From NCBI GenBank assembly GCA_963580285.1, contig OY757014.1, forward strand, positions 97,943,372 to 98,007,371: a stretch of 64,000 nt of DNA, given 5' to 3'. Made by a program: the position numbers and the translations under genes. Of this stretch, positions 1-10,291 are shown piece by piece (the first letter of the stretch is position 1; each line of letters begins with the position of its first letter). Source of the stretch: Lucinisca nassula. Taxonomy: Eukaryota; Mollusca; Bivalvia; Lucinida; Lucinidae. The notes under the pieces are model-generated. The model searched no databases. It was given only the letters and a program-made list of their open reading frames with translations, and had not been told where the DNA came from.

Positions 1-59
1 ATTCTTCATTTAAAGCCATATCTAAAAGCTTCAATTTTTTTTCTTTCTTTGCATTTTCT

Positions 60-125
60 ATGCAAAGACCACTTTTGAACAGTTCCAAAAGGTGGTCTTA
101 ATATAGGAATTTTGTCACTATATTG
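60..125. repeat. Family E palindromic MITE, right arm
   Basis: Matches the arm CTTTTGAACAGTCCCAAAGG and GGTCTTAATATAGGAATTTT found intact at 63749-63962 and 9270-9452. Only one arm is present here. Confidence 0.7.
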
Positions 126-291
126 AATGCCAGACTGCACAATCAATGCAAAATTCTTAAGCATAAAATTGTAATTGACTGACATCTGCGTCTTTTTTTT
201 TTGTTTTATTTTCTTTGTAGTTTTTAAATGGGTGCCCCTGGCACAAAGTGCCATTCCATATAACTTTAAGAACTTTGTTAACCAAAACATA

Positions 292-782
292 TACAGTGAA
301 ACTTCGTGGCTACAACACTGACAGCTCGGCCCCCGCCCATTGGGGCTTGAAGAAATAGATTGGGTTGCATGATGCTTCCATGCAGAGCTGAAACTGATGG
401 CCCACAAGTACTGGTATACCGCTTAGTGGATCTAAGCCTGCCCAGGCAAAGCGGCGTGAGTCGGACCGTCCATAAACCCTATTGGTTTCATTGGGCGACA
501 GGGCTTGAGATGTCATTTCATCCCAAGGTTAGGTAAAAGTCTCACAAAGTTGGAAGCAACATCTCAAAAATTACCTATACAGTGTTGATGGGGACTCATT
601 TTGATCATTGTCTAGGATAAATTTGGGAGGTTTTTCTTATTCTATCTTGAACAGGTATGTTGTGTGAACTCATTAGAATTGCCTCAATGAGGCACTAATT
701 AACAGTCAGAAGTTCAAAATACCCCTTACTCAAACAAATTTTCATGGTCCAAAAAGTATATGAGCCATTGGAGTTTGACTAC
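292..782. mobile_element. Family F MITE (TA/CAGT type), split by a SINE
   Basis: The left arm at 292-327 (TACAGTGAAACTTCG) and the right arm at 596-782 (ends GAGCCATTGGAGTTTGACTA) match intact F copies at 17338, 18275 and 18723. The middle is interrupted by SINE1 at 328-595. Ends of CAGT...ACTG flanked by TA are typical of Tc1/mariner-derived MITEs. Confidence 0.7.
328..595 (+). mobile_element. SINE1 copy inside family F
   Basis: Body from CCCCCGCCCATTGGGGCTTG to GTGTTGATGGGGAC in the sense orientation. The tRNA head and the very 3' tail (GACGTTAAACC...) are missing. It sits inside a family F MITE. Confidence 0.8.
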
Positions 783-783
783 A

Positions 784-995
784 TTAACCCTTAAAATGCA
801 GAGAAAATCTACATCTGAAAATGTCGTCTTGCAAACTTTTTAAAAATATTTTTGCATGCAGGCAAACAGTGTGGACCCAAATCAGACTGCTCCTAGACTG
901 ATTTGGGTCCACACTGTTTGCAAAAATGACTTTTAAAGTAACCAGCAGAAGACAAAGCTGACGGCAATTGTCGTGAATAGCATTCTATGGATTAA
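784..995 (-). mobile_element. Family B MITE, reverse
   Basis: TTAA at both ends (784-787, 992-995) with CCC...GGG-type termini. The central hairpin at about 864-920 has a deletion in one stem (GTGTGGACCCAAATCAGACT...ACTGATTTGGGTCCACAC). It ends 11 bp from the splice donor of the exon at 1007-1072. Confidence 0.85.
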
Positions 996-1006
996 GCAAG
1001 ATTTAC

Positions 1007-1072
1007 CTTTGCTTCAACATCATGAGCTGTCATAGGGGGCGGAGATGACATGGGCAGCGGTGGAGGCTCCTC
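1007..1072 (-). CDS. MPDZ: MPDZ/PATJ-like gene, exon 8 of window (Pro-rich linker)
   Basis: A 66-nt, 22-codon exon, phase 0 on both sides, acceptor TTTCTAG and donor GTAAAT. It encodes EEPPPLPMSSPPPMTAHDVE followed by AK, a proline-rich micro-linker. The EEPPPLP stretch resembles a ligand for EVH1 or WW domains (inference). Support is the open frame, both splice signals, phase match to exon 7 and the proline-rich character it shares with it. The gene should continue left of the window toward PDZ6 and later domains. A TTAA-type MITE begins 11 bp beyond the donor. Confidence 0.65.
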
Positions 1073-1141
1073 CTAGAAATATACATAGTTTATGGTAAAA
1101 AGGTTCTAAGTAACTGTAAACAAAGGATGTAGATAAACAAG

Positions 1142-1200
1142 TGCTGATCATGACCAGACTGCTCCTACAGGAGTAGTCTGATCAATGGTCAATATGGTCT
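1142..1200. repeat. Degenerate hairpin core (TGATCA...TGATCA)
   Basis: CAGACTGCTCCTACAGGAG and the arm GTCTGATCAATGGTCA form an imperfect inverted repeat like the family B core. The flanks do not match any family. Confidence 0.5.
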
Positions 1201-1225
1201 GAAATGTTGAAGTGTTTTGTGAAAC

Positions 1226-2028
1226 GAACATAATCGTAACAAGTTTAGGATCTTTGCTTAAAGATAGACATTCCTTCCCAGAGAACATGCATGTACAAAT
1301 ACAGTAACATTCGTATATTCAGACCACCTTTGGGACTGTTAAAAAGTGGTCTTAAAGACCATAATCGTAACAAGTTTAGGAACTTTCCTTAAAGAAAGAC
1401 ATTCCTTCCCAGAGAACATCCATGTTCAAATACAGTAAAATTTGTATATTAAGACCAACTTTGGGCCTGTTCAAAAGTGGTCTTTAAGACCATGATCGTT
1501 GCAAGTTTAGGAACTTTCCATTAAGATAGACATTCCTTCCCAGAGAACATGCATGTTCAAATACAGTAAAATTTGTACATTTAGACCACCATTGGTACTG
1601 TTCAAAAGTGGTCTTTAAGACCATAATCGTAACAAGTTTAGGAACTTTGCTTAAAGATAGATATTCCTTCCCAGAGAACATGGATGTTCAAATACAGTAA
1701 AATTTGTATATTAAGACCACCTTTGGGACTGTTCAAAGTGGTCTTTAAGACCATAATCGTAACAAGTTTATGAACTTTCCTTAAAGATAGACATTCCTTC
1801 CCAGAGAACATGCATGTACAAATATAGTCAAATTCCTATATTAAGACCATCTTTGGGACTGTTCAAAAGTGGTCTTTAAGACCACTTTGAACAGCCCCAA
1901 TGGTTGTCCCTGACCAGAAGAAATAGTGTGTAGAAAGCACAAAGCAAGAATGACTGCATCCTTCTAAGTAAGCTTTTCAAAGCAGAATTGGTCCTAATTT
2001 TAGGGTCTTAATAGCAGAGTTTTACTTT
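1226..2028. mobile_element. Family E MITE expanded into a 131-bp tandem array
   Basis: From about 1226 to 1890 the unit ATTCCTTCCCAGAGAACATG + AGACCACCTTTGGGACTG + TAATCGTAACAAGTTTAGGA repeats five times. Landmarks at 1281, 1412, 1543, 1674 and 1804 give spacings of 131, 131, 131 and 130. The array runs into the right arm of a family E MITE (ACCACTTTGAACAG ... GTCTTAATAGCAGAG), which ends near 2028. Confidence 0.85.
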
Positions 2029-2091
2029 TATTTTTTTTTTCTTGAAAAGAGTCTAAAAGTTTTATTCATTCAAAGCCCAAGGGCCAGTTAT

Positions 2092-2280
2092 TCAAAACTA
2101 ACCACGCTGATAGTTAACGCATCATTAAAACTTAGATCATTTAATATGGCAAATATGCTAATATTTTTCCTGAAAAAATGTGAGCAGCCTTTGCAAATGC
2201 AAAAGCTGCTCATTTTTTTTTCTGAAATATTACCAAATACTGTACTTGCTAGGACAGTTAACAACATGACCACTAACGAG
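2092..2280. repeat. Hairpin repeat J
   Basis: Contains a near-perfect stem-loop around GAGCAGCCTTTGCAAATGCA with AAAGCTGCTC. A second copy of this stem lies at about 8157-8262, with similar flanks (GATCATTTA...ATATGG). Confidence 0.6.
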
Positions 2281-2339
2281 CTCGATAAGATACCAATGTT
2301 TTGAAAAATTGGGCTCAGTACAGTTGGTTACTTCATTGT

Positions 2340-2560
2340 TTTCGAGTTTACATTACGATAACTCAGCCGTACAACATAGGGCATTTTTCACATCTCCAAA
2401 ATGGCTACTTTTCTGATGAAAATCCTTGATATTTTTCCTATAAATGCTCGAAACATGGGTTGTGTGTGCTCGTTAGAACCACCTCATTGAGGCGGTTCTA
2501 ACCCGTACCCACAATCTATGTCTTGGAGCAGAAATAAGAAAAATAATGAATACCCATATA
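2340..2560. mobile_element. Family K palindromic MITE
   Basis: Core GTTAGAACCACCTCATTGAG followed by GCGGTTCTAAC, with arms TTTTTCACATCTCCAAAATG and GGAGCAGAAATAAGAAAAAT. Other copies lie at 25130, 35950 and 48428 and, reversed, at 23955 and 43350. Confidence 0.7.
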
Positions 2561-2584
2561 TACTTATCAATATACTTCAACCTT

Positions 2585-3053
2585 TACAACAATTTGTTTG
2601 TCTGCTTGGATTTTAACTGCCCAATCAAAACTGTTTAGGTCATACTGAGCTTGTCAGTTTACCTAACTGCATGTTCCCTGGGCAGGCTTATACACAAGTG
2701 ATTTACCAGTATAATGAACATCTTTCAGCAGAAACTGACAACTGCCATTCTTGAATCAATGAAAGACAGAGAATGTCCATAAAAATATTTTGAACCCAAC
2801 CATCTGATCGCCAGTCAAACCTACTTCCAACTAAGCTACCGAATCGGGCACCAAATGTGAGGTCTGTGGCACAAAGACAGCGGTGATTCCAATATAATGT
2901 GTGTGGAGAATTTTGTTTGTTTGTATGTGAGCTTTACAGCCCAGTCAACACTATTTTCGGTCATTTTAGAGCCGGTCAGTTTACCTATCCACACTTTTCC
3001 TTGGCAGGCTTACATTCTTTTGCCAGAAGCTGACAACTGCCCTTCTTGATTTT
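2585..3053 (-). mobile_element. Old tRNA-SINE variant(s), reverse
   Basis: 2585-2855 ends in a decayed reverse tRNA head (CAACTAAGCTACCGAATC is the complement of an A box), with body words GGGCAGGCTTAT and GAAACTGACAACTGCC. 2921-3053 is a second fragment ending GAAGCTGACAACTGCCCTTC. A better head of the same type is at 44710-44943. Confidence 0.6.
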
Positions 3054-3202
3054 GTTTGTTTGATTTGAGGTTTAACGTCCCTGTCAACACTGTATAGGTT
3101 ATTTTGGAGACATTGCTTTCAATTTTGAGGGACTTTTACCCGACATTGAGATGAAATGACATCTCAAGCCCTGTCGCCCAATGAAACCAATAAGGTTTAT
3201 AA
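3054..3202 (-). mobile_element. SINE1, reverse, first part of a split copy
   Basis: Starts with the tail complement TTTGTTTGATTTGAGGTTTA and runs to CCAATAAGGTTTATAA. The next SINE1 bases resume at 6561 (TATAAGCCTGGGCCG), so the copy appears split by 3.36 kb of later insertions. Confidence 0.75.
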
Positions 3203-6014
3203 ACAAGAGGACCATGATGGCCCTGGATCGCTCACCTGATCCATAGAGTAACAAGTGGGCCCCGGGGAGGGCCATTATTGACCCTAGGGTTATAAGGTGC
3301 ATAATGTTGAGGGAGGTCTAAAAAGGTGAAGCTTCATACCAAATATCAACAAAGGCAATAATTTGAACAATATTGGCAAAGGTCCACTAGATGAAGCTAC
3401 ACACCAAATATCAAAGACCAGAGCCTTGCGGTTTCAGAGAAGATAATTTTTTTAAGATATTCCCTACATAAGCCTATGTAAAACCAAATGGTCCAGGGGT
3501 GGGGGCATTTTTGGCCTCAGGGCTATAATTTAAACAATCTTGATAAAAGTTCCACTAGATGAAGCTTCACACCAAATATCAAAGCCCTGGGCCTTGCTGT
3601 TTCAGAAGAAGATTTTCAAAGATTATCTCTATATAAGTCTATGTAAAACCAAAGGGCCCCCGGCGGGGGCATTTGTGGCCCGAGGGCTATAATTTGTTCA
3701 ATCTTGGTAGAGGTCCACTAGATGAAGCTCCATACCAAATATCAAAGACATGGCCTTGCAGTTTCAGAGAAGAAGGTTTTTAAAGATTTCCCTATATAAG
3801 TCTATGTAAAACCAAAGGTCTCGGGCGGGGGCATTTTTGGCCCCAGGGCTATAATTTGAACAATCTTGATAGAGGTCCACTAGATGAAATTTCACACCAA
3901 ATATCAAAGACCTAGGCCTTGTGGTTTCATAGAAGAAGATTTTTAGAGATTTTCCCTATATAAGACTATGTAAAACCAAAGGGCCACCAGGCGGGGGCAT
4001 TTTTGGTCTCAGGACTATAATTTGAAAATCTTGGTAGAGGTCCACCAGCTGAAGCTTCATACCAAATATCAAAGACCTAGCCTTGTGGTTTCAGAGAAGA
4101 AGATTTTTCAAGGTTTTCCCTATATAAGTCCATGTAAAACCGAAGGGCCCCGGGCGGGGGCATTTTTGGCCCCAGCACTATAATTTGAACAATCTTGGTA
4201 GGGTTCCACTAGATGTAGCTTCATACCAAATATCAAAGACCTAGGCCTTGCATTTTCAGAGAAGAAGATTTTTAAAGATTTTCCCTTTATAAGCCTATGT
4301 AAAACCAAAGGGCCCCGGGGCGGGGGCATTTTTGGCCCGAGCACTATAATTTAAATATTCTTGGCAGGGGTCAACTAGATGAAGCTTCATACCCAATAGC
4401 AAAGACCTGAGCCTTGCAGTTTCAGATGAGAAGATTTTTAAAGATTTTCCCTATATAAGCCCATGTAAAACCAAAGGGCCCCGGGGCGGGGGCATTTTTG
4501 GCCCCAGCACTATAATTTGAACAATCTTGGTAGGGGTCCACTAGATGAAGCTTCATACCAAATAACAAACACCTGGGCCTTGCGATTTCAGAGAAGAAGA
4601 TTTTTAAAGATTTTTCCTTTATAAGCCCATGTAAAACCAAAGGGCCCCGGGGTGTAAATATTTTTGGCCCCAGCACTACAATTTTAACAGCCTTGGTAGG
4701 GGTCCACTAGAGGAAGCTTCATACCAAATATCAAAGACCTGGGTCTTGCGGTTTCAGAGAAAAAGAGTTTTAAAGATTTTCCCTAAATAAGCACATGTAA
4801 AACCAAAGGGCCCCCGAGGCGGGGGCATTTTTGGCCCCAGCACTATAATTTGAACAATTTTGGTAGGGGTCCACTAGATGAAGCTTGAAACCAAATATCA
4901 AAGACCTGGGCCTTGCGGATTCAGAGAAGAAGATTTTTAAAGATTTTCCCTATATAAGCTCATGTAAAACAAAAGGGCCCCAGGGCGGGGGCATTTTTGG
5001 CCCCCACACAATAATTTGAACAATCTTGGTAGGGGTCCACTAGATGAAGCTTCATACCAAATATGAAAGACCTGGGCATTGCGGTTTCAGAGAAGAAGAT
5101 TTTTAAAGATTTTCCCTATATAAGCCCATGTAAAACCAAAGGGCCCTGAGGCGGGGGCATTTTTGGCCCCAGCACTATAATTTGAACAATCTTGGTAGGG
5201 GTCCACTAGATGAAGCTTCATACCAAATATCAAAGACCTGGGCCTTGCAGATTCAGAGAAGAAGATTTTTAAAGATTTTCCCTATATAAGCCCATGTAAA
5301 ACAAAAGGGCCCCGGGGCGGGGGCATTTTTGGCCCCCGCACAATAATTTGAGCAATTTTGGTAGGGTCCACTAGATGAAGCTTCATACCAAATATGAAAG
5401 ACCTGGGCCTTGCTGTTTCAGAGAAGAAGATTTTTAAAGATTTTCCCTATATAAGCCCATGTAAAACCAAAGGGCCCTGAGGCGGTGGCATTTTTGGCCC
5501 CAGCACTATAATTTGAACAATCTTGGTAGGGGTCCACTAGATAAAGCTTCATACCAAATATCAAAGACCTGGGCCTTGCGGATTCAGAGAAGAAGATTTT
5601 AAAAGATTTTCCCTATATAAGCCAATGTAAAACCAAAGGGCCCCAGGGCGGGGGCATTTTTGGCCCCAGCACTATAATTTGAACAATCTTGGTAGGGGTC
5701 CACTAGATAAAGCTTCATACCAAATATCAAAGACCTGGGCCTTGCGGTTTCAGAGAAGAAGATTTTTTAAGTTTTCGGTGAAAAAAATCTATTTTTGGTT
5801 CCTGGGACCTATATGTGCAACGGACCGGAACCATTTGAACAACTTTGAAAGGGGACCACCTAAGGATCATTCCTGTAAAGTTTGGTCAAAATCCGATCAG
5901 TGGTTCAGGAGATGTCTTTGAAGAAATTGTTTACGCACAGACGCATGCACGGACGGACGACGGACAAAAAGTGATCCCAAAAGCTCACCTCGTCACTACT
6001 TGACGGTGTGCTAA
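3203..6014 (+). mobile_element. Helentron-like non-autonomous element with 166-bp array
   Basis: The 5' end ACAAGAGGACCATGATGGCC carries a small hairpin followed by GCTCACCTG. The 3' end has a GGACGGACGACGGAC microsatellite followed by AAAGCTCACCTCG and GGTGTGCTAA. There is no terminal duplication. The interior is the 166-bp tandem array annotated separately. It is classified from end structure and the core-plus-microsatellite layout typical of bivalve Helentron-associated elements; no Rep/helicase coding is present. Confidence 0.75.
3384..5770 (+). repeat. 166-bp tandem array, about 14-15 units
   Basis: The landmark CCACTAGATGAAGCTTCATA recurs at 3384, 3552, 3715, 3877, 4042, 4206, 4372, 4538, 4704, 4871, 5037, 5203, 5368, 5534 and 5700. 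Spacing is 162-168, settling to 166 in the right two thirds. The left units are more diverged. The unit includes GGGGCGGGGGCATTTTTGGC. Short open frames here are artefacts of the repeat. Confidence 0.95.
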
Positions 6015-6545
6015 AAATAGAAGTGGAGGCAATGATCAGGAATCGATACAATCAACCCAAAGCTCCCATCAGAGACACCAAAGGGAAAGACACACAGCCA
6101 TGAAACAACAGACCCTAATGGAAACACCAACAGCGGAAAGCCAAAAGGACAGTCACTTTCCCACAAAATGGCCAATAGGCTATCCAAAATAAAATAACAT
6201 AAGCGACACAAACACCCAAAGACAAACCATAACAAATATAAACCGCGACAGAAGAACTGCCCAGGAACGGTCAGCAGAAACGAACTCCACCAGGGGGCCC
6301 AAACCGACCCTACGTGGCCACAATCCTCGCCCCCACTTCCGTCGTGATTTAGACAAATAATTGGTTCAGTCCCCATGAAGGCCTCCTAACTCATCAGTGC
6401 AACATCTCCGTGAACACAAATAATCAAACAACCACAGAGCTGAAACAAGGGTGAGGACTCGACAGCAAGAAACCACTGAAATGCTGGAGGAAAAGAAAAC
6501 CAACAGTTAGACCGCGATGGGCCCGACCAGAGACAGAGCATCAGG
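6015..6545 (-). mobile_element. Unclassified repeat D, reverse copy
   Basis: The reverse complement matches 30304-30868 over most of its length (shared words CCTTTTGGCTTTCC, TTTCCATTAGGGTCT, TTTCCCTTTGGTGT, TGATTCCTGATC in equivalent places). A 121-codon open frame here and one in the other copy share FPFGVS and IPD...FYF, but the frame is not conserved over the full element, so no protein is claimed. Both copies sit within SINE1 sequences. Confidence 0.7.
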
Positions 6546-6560
6546 CACCTGATGGATGGC

Positions 6561-6870
6561 TATAAGCCTGGGCCGTCCGACCCGCACCACTTTACCTGGG
6601 CAGGCTTAGATCCTCTCAGTGGTTTACCAGTACTCGTGTGCGGTCAGATTCAGCTCTGCGTGGAAGCATCATGCCACCCATTTATTTCTTCAAGCCCCAA
6701 TGGGCGGGGGCCGATTGCCCTTCTTGAATCAGCGGAAGGGACAGAATGACTGTAGGAAAGATTTCATGATCAATTTCCACGAAAAAATGTTGCTGATCCC
6801 AGCAGGTATTGAACCCACGACCTCCAGATCACTAGTCAGACGCGCATCTGACTGAGCTACTGAGGCCGGT
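6561..6870 (-). mobile_element. SINE1, reverse, with tRNA-like head
   Basis: SINE1 body (TTTACCTGGGCAGGCTTAG, GTTTACCAGTACTCGTGTG) joined at about 6717 to a reverse tRNA-like head. The complement of 6870-6780 contains TAGCTCAGTCAGATGCGCG (A box) and GGGTTCAATACC (B box). This is the best full-length SINE1 head in the window, so SINE1 is Pol III-derived with sense 5' on the right here. Confidence 0.85.
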
Positions 6871-7033
6871 TTGTGCTGTGGAGAAATCTTAATGTGTAAT
6901 CCCTCTGCACATGTCCTTCAACTACCACAAATATAAAACCAGAATAAAACATGCAAATTGCTTTGAGCATACTTTCCTCTTCCTGTAAAGAATCTGCACC
7001 CATGTCTAAATAAACAGGACATCGTTTTAACTC

Positions 7034-7282
7034 TTAACCCATTGTATGCTAGTGGACTCCTCCATTGTTATATGTTGGACAAGACCATTTGTCATATAAG
7101 GGGTGGTAGACCTTTTTTTCCGTTTTTATTCTATTTTGTCGAAAAATTCTGTTAGCAAGTAGTGCAGGCCTTGATCAGACACCACATTCTGGGGTATCTG
7201 ATCTGAGCCTGTACTGTTTGCCAAGGTACCCCTTTAGGGGAAGGTACCCCTTTAGGGGTTTCCCCGCACACAATAACGGGTA
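7034..7282 (+). mobile_element. Family G MITE
   Basis: TTAA then CCCATTGTATGCTAGTGGAC. The core is AGTGCAGGCCTTGATCAGAC...GTATCTGATCTGAGCCTGTA. The right arm ends ACAATAACGGG. A short duplication of GGTACCCCTTTAGGGG lies at 7224-7257. Other copies are at 19579 and 47109. Confidence 0.8.
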
Positions 7283-7404
7283 GTAAATTGTACTTGTTCA
7301 AATTTTAGAACAAGTATGGTAAGGCGTTGAGATGTAAAAATATGTTGGGTAAAAACTGTCGTATATTTGGAAAACAATAAAATGTAATCTCATAGCACAT
7401 AAAT

Positions 7405-7520
7405 CACAATATACCATACCCTCTTTATGACACTGTTCACTATAACATGGTTATGAATATAACATGGTTTAATGATAGATCCCAAATATATACATGTATA
7501 GATTATAGATGTCAAATTCG
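7405..7520. repeat. Family L repeat fragment
   Basis: CACTGTTCACTATAACATGG and GATAGATCCCAAATATA match L copies at 14140, 23240 and 45955. Confidence 0.55.
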
Positions 7521-7599
7521 ACAAGACTGATCATGTGAACACAGCCTTACTCCCCTCTTTCATGAGTACTCTAATGATCCTAAGTATTGGTACAGACAG

Positions 7600-7786
7600 G
7601 CCAAAGCAAACTGTAGACCCTGATCAGACTGCTCCTTCAGGAGCAGTCTGATCAGGGCCTACACTGTTTGCCATTCCTTCAGCACTTTTCGGACTCCTTG
7701 CTGGATCGTGAAACAAAGTTGTTAAAAGTTTTAGAGAATTACAGCAAGTCCTAAAGGTGTCCAAATTTTTAGGAGTTTTACAGTAA
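7600..7786 (+). mobile_element. Family I element with hairpin core
   Basis: Perfect stem CTGATCAGACTGCTCCTTCA/GGAGCAGTCTGATCAG, then ACACTGTTTGCCATTCCTTC and GGACTCCTTGCTGGATCGTG, ending TTTTACAGTA. The same right arm is found at 8300-8420, 19330-19459 and 63115-63550. Confidence 0.7.
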
Positions 7787-7940
7787 TCTAGAGTAGAAAA
7801 TGCTGCTATAAAATTGTTAGTTAACAGTGCATTAGCTTACACAATTCACCAAAACCATTATACTATTCTAATACATGGTTAGTCTAATATTATACATCTA
7901 GGTCCAGTTGTCAAGCACGAACAATGTTGTTAATAATAAA

Positions 7941-8155
7941 TGTTATCCCTTATCTTGCTGAATATTCATTTAAGCCACACCCATTTCTGTCTATCAACCA
8001 ATCAAATTACTTCATGTAATTTATTGCTACAAATTCATAAACGGAATGCCAAACAGTGTAGATCCTGATCAGATGGCTTCTTCAGAAGCCATCTGATCTG
8101 GATCTACACTGTTTCAAAAGATATGGGTTGTCGTGAACAGCATGATAAGAGTTAA
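7941..8155 (-). mobile_element. Family A MITE, reverse
   Basis: Arms CTTATCTTGCTGAATATTCA and GAACAGCATGATAAGAGTTAA, with core GATCAGATGGCTTCTTCAGA/AGCCATCTGATC. Terminal TTAA survives on the right only. Confidence 0.85.
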
Positions 8156-8156
8156 A

Positions 8157-8420
8157 ATTTTGATCATTTATTATACCAAATATGGTAATATTTTTGCTGA
8201 AAAATCGGAGAAGCTTTGGCATTTGCAAAAGCTGCTCATATTTTTCTAGCAAAAATACCAAACAGGAAGGAGCAGTCTAATCAGGGTCTACACTGTTTGC
8301 CTTTCTATAAACCCCCAATTTTTTGGACTCCTTGCTGGATCATGAAACAAAATTTGTCAAAATTCTAGGAGCATTACAGCAAGTCCTTGTGGTGTTCAAA
8401 TTTTTAGAATTTATACAGTA
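8157..8420. repeat. Hairpin repeat J plus family I arm
   Basis: 8157-8262 is a second copy of hairpin J (GGCATTTGCAAAAGCTGCTC). 8265-8420 is the right half of family I from GGAGCAGTCTAATCAGGGTC to the TTATACAGTA end. Confidence 0.6.
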
Positions 8421-8421
8421 G

Positions 8422-8630
8422 TTAACCCTTCTCTTGCTGAATATTCATTTAAGCCACACCCATTTCTGTCTAGCAACCAATCAAATTACTTGATGTAATT
8501 TATTGCTACAAATTCATAAACTAAATGCCAAACAGTGTAGGTCCTGATCAGATGGCTTCTTCAGAAGCCATCTGATCTGGATTTACACTGCAAAGATAGG
8601 GGTTGTAGTGAACAGCAAGATAAGGGTTAA
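8422..8630 (-). mobile_element. Family A MITE, reverse, complete
   Basis: TTAA at 8422-8425 and 8627-8630. Termini CCCTTCTCTTGCTGAATATT and AACAGCAAGATAAGGG, perfect central stem GATGGCTTCTTCAGAAGCCA. A complete 209-bp copy and a good type member of the family. Confidence 0.92.
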
Positions 8631-8764
8631 CTATTTGACCAATAACAAGCTTAAGCTAACGATGAACAACTGGGCCCATTACATTTCTATAACAACAGCT
8701 TTACTTGATCAGTTGGCCTTTTCTAAAACTCACCCTTTTTCTGCTAATCAAGAACAACCACTAG

Positions 8765-8945
8765 CTTTTGCCAAACAGTGTAGATACAGATAAGATGGCT
8801 TCTGAAGAAGCCATCTGATCTGTACCTAAACTGTTTGACATTCGGTTCATTAATTGTAGCAATAAATTACTTCGAGAAATCTAATTGGTTGAAAGACAGA
8901 TATTCGTGTGGATAAATTAATTTGTTCAGCAGGACAAGAGCTAGT
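8765..8945 (+). mobile_element. Family A MITE, left-truncated
   Basis: Core GATGGCTTCTGAAGAAGCCA and right arm TTCAGCAGGACAAGAGCTA. The left TIR is absent. It forms an inverted pair with 8422-8630. Confidence 0.75.
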
Positions 8946-8997
8946 GTAGGTGACGTTACGCAGAAATTGAAATGTTATCTAGATTACATATTACATT

Positions 8998-9125
8998 GTT
9001 TGTTTGATTGATTTACCCGACATTGAGATGAAATGACATCTCAAGCCTGACGCCCACTGAAACCAATAGGGTTTATAAGCATGGACGGTCCAACACTCGC
9101 ACCGCTTTGCCTGGGCAGGCTTACA
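8998..9125 (-). mobile_element. SINE1 fragment, reverse
   Basis: From TGTTTGTTTGATTGATTT to TTTGCCTGGGCAGGCTTACA, with an internal deletion after the tail. Confidence 0.7.
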
Positions 9126-9269
9126 TATTAGATATATGTAAACCACAACAATCAAAGCAAAAGCTCCAAATCATTTCACTTTCTGTTCACAATGGCATGG
9201 TAAATACCCATCCACAAGGGTTCAGTTAAAAAGATTCCTTACCAAAAGTGACAGGAAATACATTATACA

Positions 9270-9452
9270 GTAAAATTCCTATATTAAGCCCACCTCTGGG
9301 ACTGTTAAAAAGTGGTCTTTAAGACCACTTTTGAACAGTCCCAAAGGTGGTCCATGACCTGAAGACAATAAATGCAGAAAACACGAAGAAATAAGCTTTT
9401 TAATGCAGAATTAGTCTTAATTTTAGGTGGTCTTAATAGTGGAATTTCACTG
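9270..9452. mobile_element. Family E MITE (TA/CAGT type)
   Basis: Begins TACAGTAAAATTCCTATATT, central stem AAGTGGTCTTTAAGACCACT, ends GTGGAATTTCACTGTA. Complete, about 183 bp. Confidence 0.8.
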
Positions 9453-9474
9453 TATATGTTGTTGCTTTTTGACC

Positions 9475-9868
9475 AAAAGTCATGGGAATTATGTTTTTTC
9501 CTTAATCCAAAGTTAAGGGAAATGCATTAATATGTTTTGAATTATGTTTTTTCCTTAACCCAAAGTAATGGGAAATGCATTAATATGTTTTGAATTATGT
9601 TTTTTCCTTAACCCAAAGTTATGGGAAATGCATTAATATGTTTTGCATTATGTTTTTTCCTTAACCCAAAGTTATGGGAAATGCATTAATATGTTTTGCA
9701 TTATGTTTTTTCCTTAACCCAAAGTTATGGGAAATGCATTAATATGTTTTGCATTATGTTTTTTCCTTAACCCAAAGTTATGGGAAATGCATTAATATGT
9801 TTTGCATTATGTTTTTTCCTTAACCCAAAGTTATGGGAAATGCATTAATAAGTTTTGCTTTAGTGATG
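9475..9868 (+). repeat. 53-bp tandem array, about 7 units
   Basis: Unit TTAACCCAAAGTTATGGGAA + ATGCATTAATATGTTTTGCA + TTATGTTTTTTCC. The landmark TTAACCC is at 9555 and 9608 and continues every 53 bp. Units are nearly identical. Decayed units continue to 9971 and reappear at 10172-10283, 12992-13110 and 13330-13400 after insertions. Confidence 0.95.
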
Positions 9869-9971
9869 AGAATTGCATAAATATATGTCTATTGTTTTAA
9901 CTGAAATATGGAAAATGCATAAATATGTGATTTAACTCAATTATGAAAAATGTATAAATATGTTGTTTATT

Positions 9972-10171
9972 TTAACCATATCCTGCTGTTCACGACAACC
10001 CCTATCTTTGGAAACAGTGTAAATCCAGATCAGATGGCCATCTGATAAGGATCTACACTGTTTGATATTCAATTTATGAATTTGTAGGAATAAATTACAT
10101 AAAGTAATCTGATTGATTCAAAGTCAGAAATGGGTGTGGCTAAACTGAATACTCAGCAAGAGAAGGGTTAA
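9972..10171 (+). mobile_element. Family A MITE inside the 53-bp array
   Basis: TTAA at 9972-9975 and 10168-10171. The core is shortened to CAGATCAGATGGCCATCTGA. Decayed array units lie on both sides, so it inserted into the array. Confidence 0.88.
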
Positions 10172-10291
10172 CTGAATAATGGAAGTGCATAAGACTGTTG
10201 ATGTTTTTTAACACAGTCAAGGGAAATGCATAAATATGTTGTTTAACTGTCATGAGAAATGTATAATTATGCTGTATGTTTTCACTCAATA

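Noticed and set aside
4120..4676. Open frames of 74 and 84 codons with similar sequences, minus strand
   Set aside because: They are translations of successive 166-bp units inside a Helentron array, with no codon bias.
6011..6376. 121-codon hydrophobic frame in repeat D
   Set aside because: The other D copy does not keep the frame over its length; only short local similarity at the end.
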